Positions 1-12,000 of a stretch of DNA of 64,000 bases are shown piece after piece. The notes beneath the pieces were generated by a model, which was not told the origin of the DNA, made no database searches, and was given only the letters and a program-made list of their open reading frames with translations. Source of the stretch: Endotrypanum monterogeii. Lineage: Eukaryota > Euglenozoa > Kinetoplastea > Trypanosomatida > Trypanosomatidae. The position numbers and the translations under genes are program-made. Within the stretch, counting starts at the first letter, position 1. Each line of letters begins with the position of its first letter. The DNA lies in assembly GCA_000333855.2 (NCBI GenBank), contig CM007327.1, positions 171,611-235,610 on the forward strand, read 5' to 3'.

Positions 1-1930
1 CGGCGCCGCCGGGGGCAATAAGAGGGGCTGGCGGCACCACCGCGGCTTGCAAGGGTAACGAGGCATTCGACACTGTCGGTGCCAGATTCCCACTCGAGAT
101 ATTTGTGCATCCGTTGGGGGTGTCAAGATAATGCACCATGCGGCCGCGCTGCCGCAGCACATCTGCCTCCTCCTGCAGGACTCGGCACAAGTCCTTGGAG
201 GTGACAAGGGCTTGCGACAGCAGCAGCAGGTGATCCTCGACGCAATCCTTTATATGCCCCATCATGTCCGCTCGTGGCAGCGCTACCGTGCAGCCATGCT
301 CCGCAAAAGGGCATTCAACGATGATATACGGACATTCGGACAAGTGCACTAGTGCATCGGACACGCAGCCGGCCCACGTGCATCGCGGATGGGACTTCTC
401 TTCGCACTTTTGAGTCCCCACATCGTCACCGTCGCCTCCCTCCACCGCTGCCCCCCCGCCCACCACACGGCTAGCAGACCTTAGGCGCAGCAGCCCCCAC
501 TGCTGGACCTGAGAAAGTGAAGCCGGACAGCGACAAGGAAGAGTATTAATCTGCCGCTGCGCGCGGACGTCAGTATGCAACAACTCCAAATCGATAGGGG
601 TGCGGTCCAGTGGACACAACGCCGCCGGGTTCGCTTGTATCCAGCCCTGGAGGCAGCTGCGACAAAACAAATGGCCGCATGTTGTTGCCGTTGGCCGCCT
701 GCAAAGGGACATGCACACGCCACAGACAAGATCGCCTGGCGTGTGGCACGGGTCCATGACGAGCACGCCGCTGTCAACCTCGAGCGTGAGGAGGCAGCCG
801 AGGTCAGCGTCATGCGATGAGGCGATGACCTTCTTCGCCCCCAACTGAGGCGCGAGACGGGCGGTGGACACGGCAGCAACCAGAGGCGACGAGGTACGCC
901 AGAACCGAAGCGGATTGACGGTGAGGTCGGGAGCTGACGTGACCTCCCGCATCGAAACATTATCACTCGTGCTCGACTGAGAACAGTCGCCTCGATCGAT
1001 GCAATCTGGGTGTGTCGCCGCTGCTGCCACCCCCAGTCTTGCCGCAACGTCCGTATTGGCCCTAAATGGGGAAGCAGCTGCAGTGACACCACCTGTTACG
1101 GCGGCTCTGCGAACACTAGGACACGGACACGAGCGCCCCCGACGGCCACAGGAAGTCGTGACATCGCCTCTGACGGATAAGGCCATGGGCTTGCGATGGC
1201 GCTCCTGGATCATTAGTTCGCCAGAAGCAACGACTCCGGAAGCTGTCGGGCAGGTGTCCTGCGATGAGGTCAGACACACAGACGGAAAAGGTTCCGAGGA
1301 CTTGCGCGATGCGTCGTTGAGATGCGAACGTGTAGCGCCGTCCACAACATCAGACAAGCATGAACGCTCCCTCCCTGCAGCGGTGCCCGTCGATGTGTTT
1401 TCACCGTGTCTGCTTGGAGCAGCGCCAGGGCCCACCGGCAAGAAAGCCGAGGCACCCGCGGCGATGGCGACGGGTGGCGAGGCTGGAACAGCTCGGCCTG
1501 CCGGATGCTCAGCCCTCTCTGTATCTCCGTACTTGACGGGCACTGAGGCGAGTGTCCCAGGCGGGTCGCTCAGCCCCGTTGAGGGCGACAACAGCAACGA
1601 CGTCGATGATAGCGAGCTCCAATGTGATGTCGCTACTGACTGCGGAAGGTCATTGACTTGCTTCAGCCGCTCCTCCTTTGGGGTGGAGACGCCGCAGGGC
1701 AAGACCCTCGCCTGACCAGTGCTGCTGCAGCGACTGCGGCCCACCAGCGGACCTGCAGCACGACTTTCCCGCAAAGATTGAGAGTGATGATGCTGGCTTA
1801 ACGTTGCCGTGTTCAGCCGCGATGCGGTGTCAACGCTGCCGCTGATGCAGTGGCTACTGCGCGCGCACTCGCGGTTAAGCGGCAACGAGGATGACGGACA
1901 CGGAGCATGGGTTCGATACAAGTCGCACAT
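1..1930 (-). CDS. RING / TRAF-type zinc-finger protein, putative E3 ligase (partial, C-terminus off left edge)
   Basis: Open from an ATG at 1930-1928 to the window edge (643 codons seen, no stop), so the C-terminus is missing. An in-frame stop lies upstream with no other ATG between, which fixes the start. Residues 1 to about 390 are Ser/Thr/Ala/Pro-rich low complexity. A RING finger follows: C403-x2-C406-x11-C418-x-H420-x2-C423-x2-C426-x12-C439-x2-D442. An Asp as last ligand (C-x2-D) is typical of TRAF-family RINGs. At about residues 515-558 a Cys/His-rich segment with HLSECPY and HIKDC fits a TRAF-type zinc finger, then a probable helical stretch begins. RING proteins of this kind usually bind E2 enzymes and act as ubiquitin ligases; that role is inferred here. 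Last visible gene of the leftward unit. Confidence 0.8.
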   Translation of the reverse strand, partial: MCDLYRTHAPCPSSSLPLNRECARSSHCISGSVDTASRLNTATLSQHHHSQSLRESRAAGPLVGRSRCSSTGQARVLPCGVSTPKEERLKQVNDLPQSVATSHWSSLSSTSLLLSPSTGLSDPPGTLASVPVKYGDTERAEHPAGRAVPASPPVAIAAGASAFLPVGPGAAPSRHGENTSTGTAAGRERSCLSDVVDGATRSHLNDASRKSSEPFPSVCLTSSQDTCPTASGVVASGELMIQERHRKPMALSVRGDVTTSCGRRGRSCPCPSVRRAAVTGGVTAAASPFRANTDVAARLGVAAAATHPDCIDRGDCSQSSTSDNVSMREVTSAPDLTVNPLRFWRTSSPLVAAVSTARLAPQLGAKKVIASSHDADLGCLLTLEVDSGVLVMDPCHTPGDLVCGVCMSLCRRPTATTCGHLFCRSCLQGWIQANPAALCPLDRTPIDLELLHTDVRAQRQINTLPCRCPASLSQVQQWGLLRLRSASRVVGGGAAVEGGDGDDVGTQKCEEKSHPRCTWAGCVSDALVHLSECPYIIVECPFAEHGCTVALPRADMMGHIKDCVEDHLLLLSQALVTSKDLCRVLQEEADVLRQRGRMVHYLDTPNGCTNISSGNLAPTVSNASLPLQAAVVPPAPLIAPGGA

Positions 1931-2193
1931 GTCGGGTGGAGGAGGGAAAGGGGAAGTGGGAAAGAATGTACCACCGAAAGAAGTTGCTTTATTATCTGTC
2001 AACTGCCCACACACATACACATACACATACACACATGCATGCACACCAAGAAACACAACTGTGCCTTCTCTGGTGAGGAGGTTTGCTTAAAGGGGGCAGA
2101 GCAGGAAGCAGCAACAATGTACCGGAATAGATAAATGGCGTATGTATAGAGGCGTGTGTGTGTGTGTGTGTGTGTGTGCGTGTGCGTGTGCGC

Positions 2194-2224
<31 letters not shown>

Positions 2225-3061
2225 GAGAGGGGGGGACGTAGCTATTGGCTGAGGTGGGGTCACACAGACCGAGACGCGTCCCTACGCACAACGAAGTGAC
2301 CTGATGCGACGTAAGGTCGACAAGGAAAGGAGCCGACAAAGACAATGAAACACTTCAATGAGGTGATATGGAGGGAGGGAGGGAGGGAAGGAGATGCAAA
2401 TCCCCTCGCTGAGAGGATAGACGCACAGGGAAAGGGAGAAGAAGAAAAAAATTAAAAAGGGTGGCGCTTATTTTGTGAGCATGTTGAAGAAATATAAATA
2501 TAGACATGTAATTATTTATTCATTGAATGAGAAAATCGACAAGGATGTTGGCAGTGACCCTGTGCGACTTCACGCGTGAAGGTGACACGACGACCACAGC
2601 ATTCGGCAACAAAAGTCAACAATGAAGAGGAGCAGTCACGCCCGAGACACCAGAGACATACGTCACCTAAAGAAGTTGCCAGAGACCATCCCACCCCTCC
2701 GCCCCTGGGAGACTCAACGGGGACAGTGCCCTAGAATGTTGTGCGATCCCCTCCCACTCCCCTACCGGAAGAGAGAGAGACCGAGACAGGAAAGGATCTC
2801 GAGCATCAATATTGCCGAAGATTTCCATGTGATATTTGTTTGTTTATTTTTTTTTTTTGGTCACTCACGTGCTGCCTTATTCTCATACATCTGTGTATGC
2901 AGATACGTACACGAAAAGAGGACGCCAACAAGAACAGGGAGGCCTGCCCGCCCCCACTAAAATCTAAAAGCAAGCACCACTGTCGCGTGGAGTATGCGTG
3001 AAACCTCAAAGTGCGTCCCCAGAGGGCCAAAAAAAAAACAAAAAAACAAAAACAACAGACC
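1931..3061. other. Intergenic region between RING gene and DMXL-like gene
   Basis: No credible gene. It should hold the 3'UTR of the DMXL-like gene and the 5'UTR/splice region of the RING gene. Upstream of the RING start the minus strand is pyrimidine-rich (about 1931-1972). Contains an interrupted (TG)n tract, a GGGA/GGAA-type run near 2370-2390, and poly-A/T runs near 2845 and 3030. Confidence 0.7.
2154..2224. repeat. Interrupted (TG)n microsatellite
   Basis: About 70 bp of almost pure GT dinucleotide, broken by a few CG steps near 2179-2196. A CA-rich tract on the same strand (about 2009-2035) lies 120 bp away, so the two could pair in single-stranded RNA. Confidence 0.9.
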
Positions 3062-6000
3062 TCACGCAGACTCCAACAGATGAATCGGAATGGTACAGCG
3101 CGCCGTGAGACGCGCTCGAGTTGCGTGGGCAATGAGCGAGGCAGCCATCACCTTCCCATCCCGTAGTCCAGCCAGCAGCATTGATGGACTGAACACCAGA
3201 TCGTCGATAGCGCTGCGGGTACTGATGTGCGGGGCCACCTGCATGCATGTTGCCTCCATCAAAACAGTTGTTTCTGGAAGCTGCTTCAGGAAGGCGCTGC
3301 CCATTGCCGGATCCACCACATCGCCCACCCCTCCATGCGGTGAGCTCAAGGGAAACAGGGCGCTGCCCCTCTTCTCTTCAGCGCCCCTGCGCTTGCCGCT
3401 GCTGCTGCCGCCGCCGCCGCCGCCGCTGGATGCCCCATCGCCGGAACATGGCACAGAGGGCTGGTAGTACATAAATGTGTCCTCGCCCTCGTCCAGGATG
3501 CGCCGCTCCGCCCGTGACATCGCGGCTCCGATGCTCCGGATGTGCAGTAAAAGCACGACGCCATTGGATACACCTAGTGCGACGAGTGGATCGTAGCTGC
3601 TACGCGCCACACATGTGATGTATACCGAGTCGCTGCCAGGTGCGCTTCTCGTAGATGATGACCTATCCGGTGCGGCATCACCGCGGTCGGCGCCAAGAGT
3701 TGGCTCCAGCATAGACTGCAAGACCTTTGTGAGAGGTACAGTACTAATGATCGACAGTCTCCCCGTTGCCAACGCGTACGTCGCCATCTTGCCATCCACG
3801 GATACCATCAGCACCGCTCGCAGAGGGGGCATATAGACGGCGTAGGAGGGTATAAAGGGTAGCGCACACCGTGCCGTGATCGCCCCATCACCCAGCAGGA
3901 TATCGAGTATGAGCACCTCTCCAACCATCTCCCCAGCGTTGACACTCCCTGCCTCCCTGCCCTGCGCGGGAGTTGCCGAAGCGCAAATCGATTTCAGCGG
4001 CGAGGCCGCCAAGGGCGTGCGGAGTGCTGTCAACGGTGTATCGGCGGACATGCTCAACGGGGGCACGGACCCGGCGGGATTGCGAATGCGGGGATGCTGA
4101 TGCGGCTCCCTGGTCACCCCAACCACTGCCAAGAGTGAGCCGCGCGCACCGCAGAAGGTGCAGGCACGTATGCCGAAGGGGACGAACAGATGAGACAGAA
4201 AAACGGTTGGAGGACTCTCCACGGCAGAAGCTGCAAACCTCCAACACGCCACGGAGCCGTCGGAAAGGCCAGCGGCGATGATGTAGCCATTGGGGGAGAA
4301 GGCCGCAGGAGTGACGGCGAAGCAGTCGCTCCGTCCACGCGAAGAAGATCCAGATGCGCCACCTGCAGAAGATGCTGACCGTGTGTCCTGTACAAGCACC
4401 GACGCGGTGGTACCCGCCCCCGCGCCCAAAGCCGGCCATCCATCAGTCTCACCGCTGGCACTGCTGCCATCTATGGGTGCACTCTGACCGTGGGGAGCAG
4501 CACAACGAAAGCTTGCTACGGACTCTGGAGACGCGAAAGGGTAGAGGTCAAGGTGTCCATCACGATGCCGTGTGACAAAGAAAGGCAGGTGAGGGTGGCT
4601 GGACGGCATCGCATCAGCCGCCATGTCGCATGGCGGTCGACTATCAAGAATCGATTTGGCGGCCACGGCTGCTATGTCAACGGTGGTGTGTTGCTGACCC
4701 ACGTGCTCAGTTGACCGACGCAATCTATCGTGTTGTGCAGCCAGTTCCAACGTGAAGGCTGACGTCGCCAAGTTACGCTCCGTCGTCTGCCTCCACAGCG
4801 CCTCCTCGTTGTCCCCGGCGAGCAGCTCGCGGAAGCCGTGACCAATCGAGGTGCCTTTACCGGTTGTCCATACAACGCTGTCGCAGCTGGATGCATCGAA
4901 GTGAACCCCCGTGACGCCGTGCCTGTGGTGAGCAAGGATTAAGCGGTCGGTGCTCACAGTGCGTGGGCCTTGTCCCTGGTCGCGATCCAGCGTCACCATA
5001 AGCAGGAGCCAGCGCAGCGATGCGTGCGTGTGGTGCCGCCGTATCCATGCCAGTTGCATGTAAGAGAGCGCTGGGCAACACATATCTCCGTAGTCCTCAG
5101 AAGGCTGTTTCTTACCTCCCCATTGCTTCGCACCCGCAGCGAAGAAAGACTCAGCCTGCGTCGGCGAAAGACAGAAGGTCGGTGACGCCGCGGGCGAAAA
5201 GATAGAAGGGGAATCCTGTGAGGCGGGCGAGGTCCCGTTCACAGTCGCTCCTGTGTTGCCAACGCCACTGCGCGCCGCTGGTGTATCTACAACCACCCTC
5301 ACCGGACGCAGCAGGCATCTCAAAACAATTCGCGCCGGCGAGGGCAAAGTAGAAGACCCCTGCAGCCGTCTCAGTGCTGCGCGGGTCGGTGCAGCTGGCT
5401 GACTGCACTGCGCTAGCATCAGCGTCGGCAGCCTCCAGAACAGCTCAACGTGAGTCGCACACAGTTCCACCAGCATGAGGGTGTTGTCCTTCAACCACGA
5501 GGTCGACCACTCGCATGTCTGCACCACGGGGTCAGACGACAATCGATGCGCAGCCTCCCCTCCTGATAAGCATTCGTTCGGTGTCGAGGCCCCGGCCACC
5601 GCCGGCGAAGCGACGACCGCCACATGTCTCGGCGGAGCGTCGAGCACTGCCACCAACACCGCCAGCATTAGCTTCACCATCCGCTGCGCTTCTAGAAAAA
5701 CTCCATTGGGATCCGTTGAGGAGCACAGCGCGCTCAGTGGTTGCGCCTTGTAGATGCGCATCATGCACTCCTCCGTTAGCGCACACCACTGCAACGTGAC
5801 ATGTAACAGCAGGATACATAAGAGTACACGATATTGCGTCAGTGCTGTCTGTGTTTCCAAGGAAAGAGTATCGGCGTGAAGAATACCGGCGTCCATGGCG
5901 CAACGTGTAGTCGGGGAGATGGCCGCCCCCTCGAGCTCCGCCTCTACCAGCTCCTTGAGATGATGAGCAAGCCGCAAGTGCAGCTGGGCCTGGCAACACG

Positions 6001-9000
6001 AGAGCAGCAGCGACACCTGATCCGAGTCCGTCAGGTAAAGCGGTGCCGCGTATCGAGGTTCGCCCAGATCGTCGGCAGTCTCATCTGCATCGGTCTTCGG
6101 ACAAGGAATGCTATACCCCCCTCCCGCCGTCGCGTGAAACACCCCGCGCACCTGCTCCGCACAATTCGTCGCACCCTTCGCCGCTACGGTACTAGGGAGC
6201 ATATTTTCAAAAATGCTCTGATGGGCTCGACTGGCATCTTTGCTGCATCCATGGATCGCGTCCTCCACCTCTGCCACCGCCTCCACGTCGGCCCTCCCCA
6301 TGCAACTCTTCTCGCCGCATGTCCCCTGCCAAGGGGTCGCTGATGTAACTGACTGATTACGAGTCAATCGACCCCCGTCCGCCTCACACGCGTCATGGTG
6401 ATACTGCCGCATGTGATGTCTGAGAAGACGAAAAAAGGCCTTCAGAGGAGTGTATAAAGAGGGCAGAGACTCAGGGGGAGATGCCGCCCCCGTATCACTA
6501 GCAGCAGCAGCAGCAGCAGTAGCAGCATCAGTAGGACCACTGAGGGGAGCATCACCGGCCCCCCTCAGCGCTGCAGCACAGTCTGCCGGGAGTGTTTCCT
6601 GCACTGCAGCCTTCAAAACCCCCTCCGTGGAGACGGGAATTTGCTGGAGAGCGAGCAACATGACATAGTTGCATCCTTGCAGCGCTACATTGCTGAGGAG
6701 GAAGTGAACCAGCGGAATGCACAGTGCGAGCCATCCCCCTCCTCGATTTTCGAAGGTGGCACTCCTCACCGGTGGCAATGCGGCTGTATGACACTCATGG
6801 ACAGCACCCTCGGCGCCGTCAATACGGCCTGGGCTCCCCGTTGTTGTATGGCATTCCTGCTGCGTCTCGATATCTTTGCTTGCCAAAAGATGAAGCAGCG
6901 ATGTCAGAAGCTTCTGGAAGGACTCGTGCGCGTCGGAAATATTCCAAGAGAGCTCCGCTGGCGACGACGAGGACGACGCAGCGTACGATGGCACGAAGAC
7001 CGCCTCTGCTATCCCAACGCCATCACCAACGGTCGCAGCGCTTGACATCATCATGTGGGACGAGCGGGCGGTGAGGCTCAGTAACATGCGGCACAAAATT
7101 TCTTCAAACGCGCCCGTGCGTGGAGCGATGCGAGCATCACGTGCTGCACCATCGCCTTGCTGGGCTATAGCGCCGGTCCTAGCGTATGCGTACTGCACCT
7201 CTGCCTCTACCGCAGCGACCGCCTCCTCCGAGAGCGTGAGCCCCGACAAGAAAGAACCCGAGTGGTTGTCAGAGACGCCCGACACGCACTCCCCCTGTCC
7301 CTCATTCGCGGGAGCCTCGCTGCCAGGGTCACAGATTTGATCGTCATCGCTGTCGCTTCCAAACCCACGAAAAAGAAGCGTTCCGGTGTTGAAGTCCGCT
7401 GCCATTTTCGGTGGCAGCGGTGCTGCGTGGGGGTGCACACCTCCGCAAACACGGACACCATCCGATGCGCCAGAGCGACCTGTCCGTGCCGCGGCTGCCT
7501 CTACCCGTAGCCCCTGCAGGAGCGCCTCGGCGTCGCGGTAGTGCAAATATCCGTTCAGGTTGAGTCGATGCGCTAGGCAATAGCGGCCAAGCCGCAGAAG
7601 GCACACCACCTCCTGCGCGGGGGAAAGAAATAGTGCGCTACGATAAGCGACGGAAGCCACGCAGTCCCTGGCGTAGCGTAGCGCACAAATAACCTCGGGG
7701 TTCGCGGTGGGGTGGCCAGCGATGCGCTGCAGGGCGCGGATGCGTCGCTGCACTGTCACCTCAGAAGACATCAGCGGAGGGGCAACGTCGATCCAGCTCA
7801 AGCACATGAGCTCCCACATGTCCAGCGGACCACACCTATCCACCTCCGCCGAACGCTGTGCAATATACCACTCCAAAGGAGTCTCCCCCAATGGCGGCTG
7901 CTCTGCGAGAGCGTCACTCGCTGCTCGCAGCACGAAGAGGGCCAAGGCGGGGTCTTGGCACCGCTGCAGAATCACCTGCACGGCACTCCAGATGTCGCCA
8001 GCGAGCAAGAAAAAAGCTGCTCCATACTGCGGCATGTTCTTGCTGATGGCGGCATACGCGTTGGCTGACGCAGCCGCGCGGTGGTGGGGGTCATGTAAGA
8101 AGTCGCGGCTTAAAAAGGCGTGAAGTCGCTGGTTGTTCTGGGCCCTGGCCAGTGCCGCCAGTGTGCCCACCTTGCGAGCGGTGCAGTACATCAGCGCACA
8201 GTCGGCGATCTCTCTCGTGGAATGATATTGATGACGAGCAACTCGGTCTGCCATGACACGTAAGTCTGCCGCAGAGCGCAGCCAAAGCGCGACCCCGGAT
8301 TGCTTCACCTGTTCCCAGGCAAGGCCCTGTACGGAGGCATCTGCAACCGTCGTCGACAAGGTGCCCCTTGTAGTCTCACCGCCCGCACCACCGTTCAGGC
8401 ACAGAGGACTTGCCTCGTCAAATAGAAGCGATACGAGAGAGGACTGCGAGTCGGACAAGGCAGCCCAAAAAAACGACGCTGTCGTTATGGTGCGCGCGGT
8501 GGTCGGCGCGGCTTCGAAGTGCAACACCGAGTGGATGGGGGCGCACGGGTCTGTGGTAGCAGCAACAGGTGCGTCGGCATCCACCAGTCGCGACGGTCCT
8601 CTGAGGCTCATGTAGCGACTGTAGAGAAGATGTCGTGCCGCCGCCTCATCCACGCTGCGACTCACCGGCAGTGTGTCCCGTAACGCCCGCAGGAGGTGCA
8701 ACAGGTTCAGCTGCTCCTCGCTATCCAACCCACTAAGGGTCACCTGTGGAAGAAGCTCCGTGAGCTCCTCAACGAGTGTGCCGCAGTTCGCACTAAGATC
8801 ATAGAGACGGCCAGCAGCCGTCGTACAAGGCACCGAGGAAAACAGTGCAGGCGCCCGCGCCTGGACCAACGTCGCCTCCTCGACTAGGACTGAGAGTGGT
8901 ATCTCTGGAGGGGTCACACAGCGCCGCCCTTTTCCCTCACTCGACGCCCGGGGACGATATTGGAGGCCTCGTTCCACGGCCGAGGAACAAATAAACCGCG

Positions 9001-12000
9001 CAAACTCCACTGAGGATTCAGCGAAACCCGTCACCTTCAATGAGGCATCCACAGTCGCGGCTCGACCGCTCGCCTCTGCCGACGTCACCACCGCCCTCGC
9101 CGCGTCGGCAACACACGTCAAAACCCTCGCCAGCACAGCCCATTGCGCCATGCCGATCAGCTGCATGAGAGCATCTGGATGATACTGGGGGACCGCTGCC
9201 TCACGCATGCCGAAAGCGGATGAGCTGTGTGCAGAAGCCACTGCGGTGGCGGTGCTCTGCAACGGCAGTCGGACAACATGAATGAAAGAAGCTTCAGCAG
9301 TCGCATAGAAGGCATGGCACGTACACGTGTCATCGACGGTCGGTGTAGCTGCGCCTAGACTCCAGAGACTCGTGAAGCTCGTCGTATGAGCCCTGGCAAC
9401 GTTCACAGTCATGAGAGCCGTCACTCTGTCAGCAGCGACCGGCAAGTCACGTCCGCCGAGACCGGGAAGCCCACCGGTGGCTCCGCAGGGCGGACACCAC
9501 GTCAGGTCCTGGACATAAGCATACCCGCTGGTGTCTCCTTTGGGGAAGCAGCGCAGCCACCGCTCGAACCGCAGCCCGTGCGGAGTCGCGCTCTGTTCCG
9601 GAGACGGTGATGCGCTCACCTCAGCCGGCCACCGCCGCAGCAACACAACCTCGCCACCTGCGCTAAGGATGAAGGACTCCACCCCGGAGAACGTTGCCTC
9701 AAGTATAAATGCGGATGGCTCTGAGGAAAGACCAGATGTTGCCAAGTCAGTGCTACAGCTCGGCCTCGCCAATGCGGCAGCTACAGCGGACCCTGGTTCT
9801 TCGAGTGACTGAACCGCTGGACAGCCGTAGAGATACAGAATAGGGGATGCGGCGCCGCTGTCCGCTGAACTGCGGGTAAGCAGACCGATCACAACGTCAT
9901 TATTCACAAGCAGGGAGCCGATCACACGCGTAATGCGCTTCGGGTCTATCGTTGAGGGGATGGGGAGATGATGTCGAGCAGTCCGTACGTCATCCTCTCC
10001 AGACCCGGGGGAAAGGGGACTGCAAACTCGAATATATCGTTTCCCGGGTGACTCAGGTACAAACTCGCACTGCACTACGGCCGCCCTCCTCGCAGACGCT
10101 GCCAGACGCTGGCAGGTCCAAAAGGCTCCTCGAACCTCCGACTCCGAGACCTCCGCGTGACTTGACTTGGTGGCACACGTCACGGAGCTTCGACCTTGTG
10201 CCAGTGGCTGCGACCACCAGCGCTGCTGCACCTTGGCGGGCACGTGCAAATACTCGACCACCTCGGGCTCAAATGGAATGTAGAAACACCCGGTACTCAC
10301 AAGACGCTGCACTGAGGCAAATACTCTCAGACACGGCGGACGAAGACGAATCAGCGCCGCGTCATCACCGCTCCCGCCACCCTCACTGCTGCTGCCACAC
10401 GGCGTGTTCGCACAAAGCAGCAGCAGCACCTCGCCCTCTGCGCTGATGCAAGCACTGGCCAGAACTGAAAGGTTGGGCACATCGGTAGGGGTAGCAGCCA
10501 CCATAGAGACGCGGTTAGTTGCTCTGTCATCACCCTCCATGTCATTCGATGGTGCCTGAGCCACATTGATGCTCTCCTCCATAGCACCGTACTTGGCCAT
10601 GAGCTGCATCAACAGACGCCCTGGATCGCCGTGGACCGCCTTCAGCAGCGCTGGCATGAAGCGAAGCTTCTCTGGGCACTTGAGCGCCATGAAGGAGGCA
10701 ACCACCTCCTCAGTTGCCGCTGCTGAACTACCCACTGCTACAGAGGTCGAAGCGACTGTTGCGGATGTTGGAGAGGACCCTCCCAGGGGCGTGGCACGCG
10801 GACTTGCACATGCCGGCACGGAGGCCTCTTCGCGTGCGCCTGGAACACCTTCCACGCCGTCGACGACGCCGCCACCGTCCTCAGCTGCCCCCGAGATACC
10901 AACAATGCGTACGTCGCCAAGCGGTGCCACGGTAAGTACACGCGCCCGCATACAGTAAGACTCAACATGCAGCAAGACCACACCCCACACCACGCGAGCA
11001 GGAGCCACGGCGGTTCTGGGGTGGGAAACAGTGTTAGAAACGCCACGCCAAGAAGACTCAGAGTGTGACGCGGTTTGAGCGCTGGCCATGGTCGCGCCGC
11101 CAGCCGGCTGCACACACCCAGCGTCTCCAGAGCCTACCTTCTCAGCCTCGGGAAGCGAGGAAGACACTTGCAGATGGGGCTGCTGTGAATTGGGTGAGAC
11201 CGGTGACGCAGGCGTGGGGAAGCCGAGCAGACCGACAATAAGAATCATCGCCGAGCCTGTGGACCTCCCACCGGATGACCGTGACTGCCCATAGGGGTCC
11301 CTTGCAGACTCTGCCAGAGGCACCACTGTCCGCAGCGACAACAGTGGCGCACAGCCCAAGGCAAGGAAGTACTCTACCTGATAGATGGCGGCGGAGAGGT
11401 CCACCATCACCGCCACCAACACCCCCGTCCTAAAGCGCAGAACCAGCCGATACCGCTGCGACGAGCTGAGCATAACCTCCATCGCACAGGGCTGATTACC
11501 GATATCGTGCCCCAGCTCAATGGGGCGTGTACGCCACCTCGGGAGCACTGAGACCTTCGTCAGGCTACCGTACAGGTCTAGAAGAGGCTTCAGCAGCTCC
11601 ATACACGCCAGCCCCAAAGCGCGCTGCTTGGCAAAGCTAGCATTTTTCTGTCGCCCGAACAAGTAGCTAGAAGTCCGGACAGTACCATCACCTTCGACGT
11701 GAACAAACTCCATACGGCTGCCCATCGAGTTGGTTTCGGTGTTGCGCGAGAAGTTGGGGACGAGGCTCGTGTGCATCTCGGCAACAGACGGCGGCGGCGC
11801 CCCTCCCCATGTAGTTCCCACCGCCGCCGTAGGAGAAAGCATAACAACATCAGGCGTCTTGGGCTGTGGGGAAGGATGGTTGCCAGGCAACTTGGCGGCA
11901 GAGGCGAGAGAATGATTCCCGTCGCCAACGCGGGATGCAGTGTTGCTGTTGGCACACGAGTGGCTATGAGACCGAACATTCGGGGAAGATGGAATGTACT

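Noticed and set aside
481..1092. 203-codon minus-strand frame and overlapping plus-strand frames (e.g. 999-1715)
   Set aside because: They overlap, in other frames, the RING/TRAF gene whose zinc-binding motifs are unmistakable; the competing frames give Arg/Ser-rich shadows.
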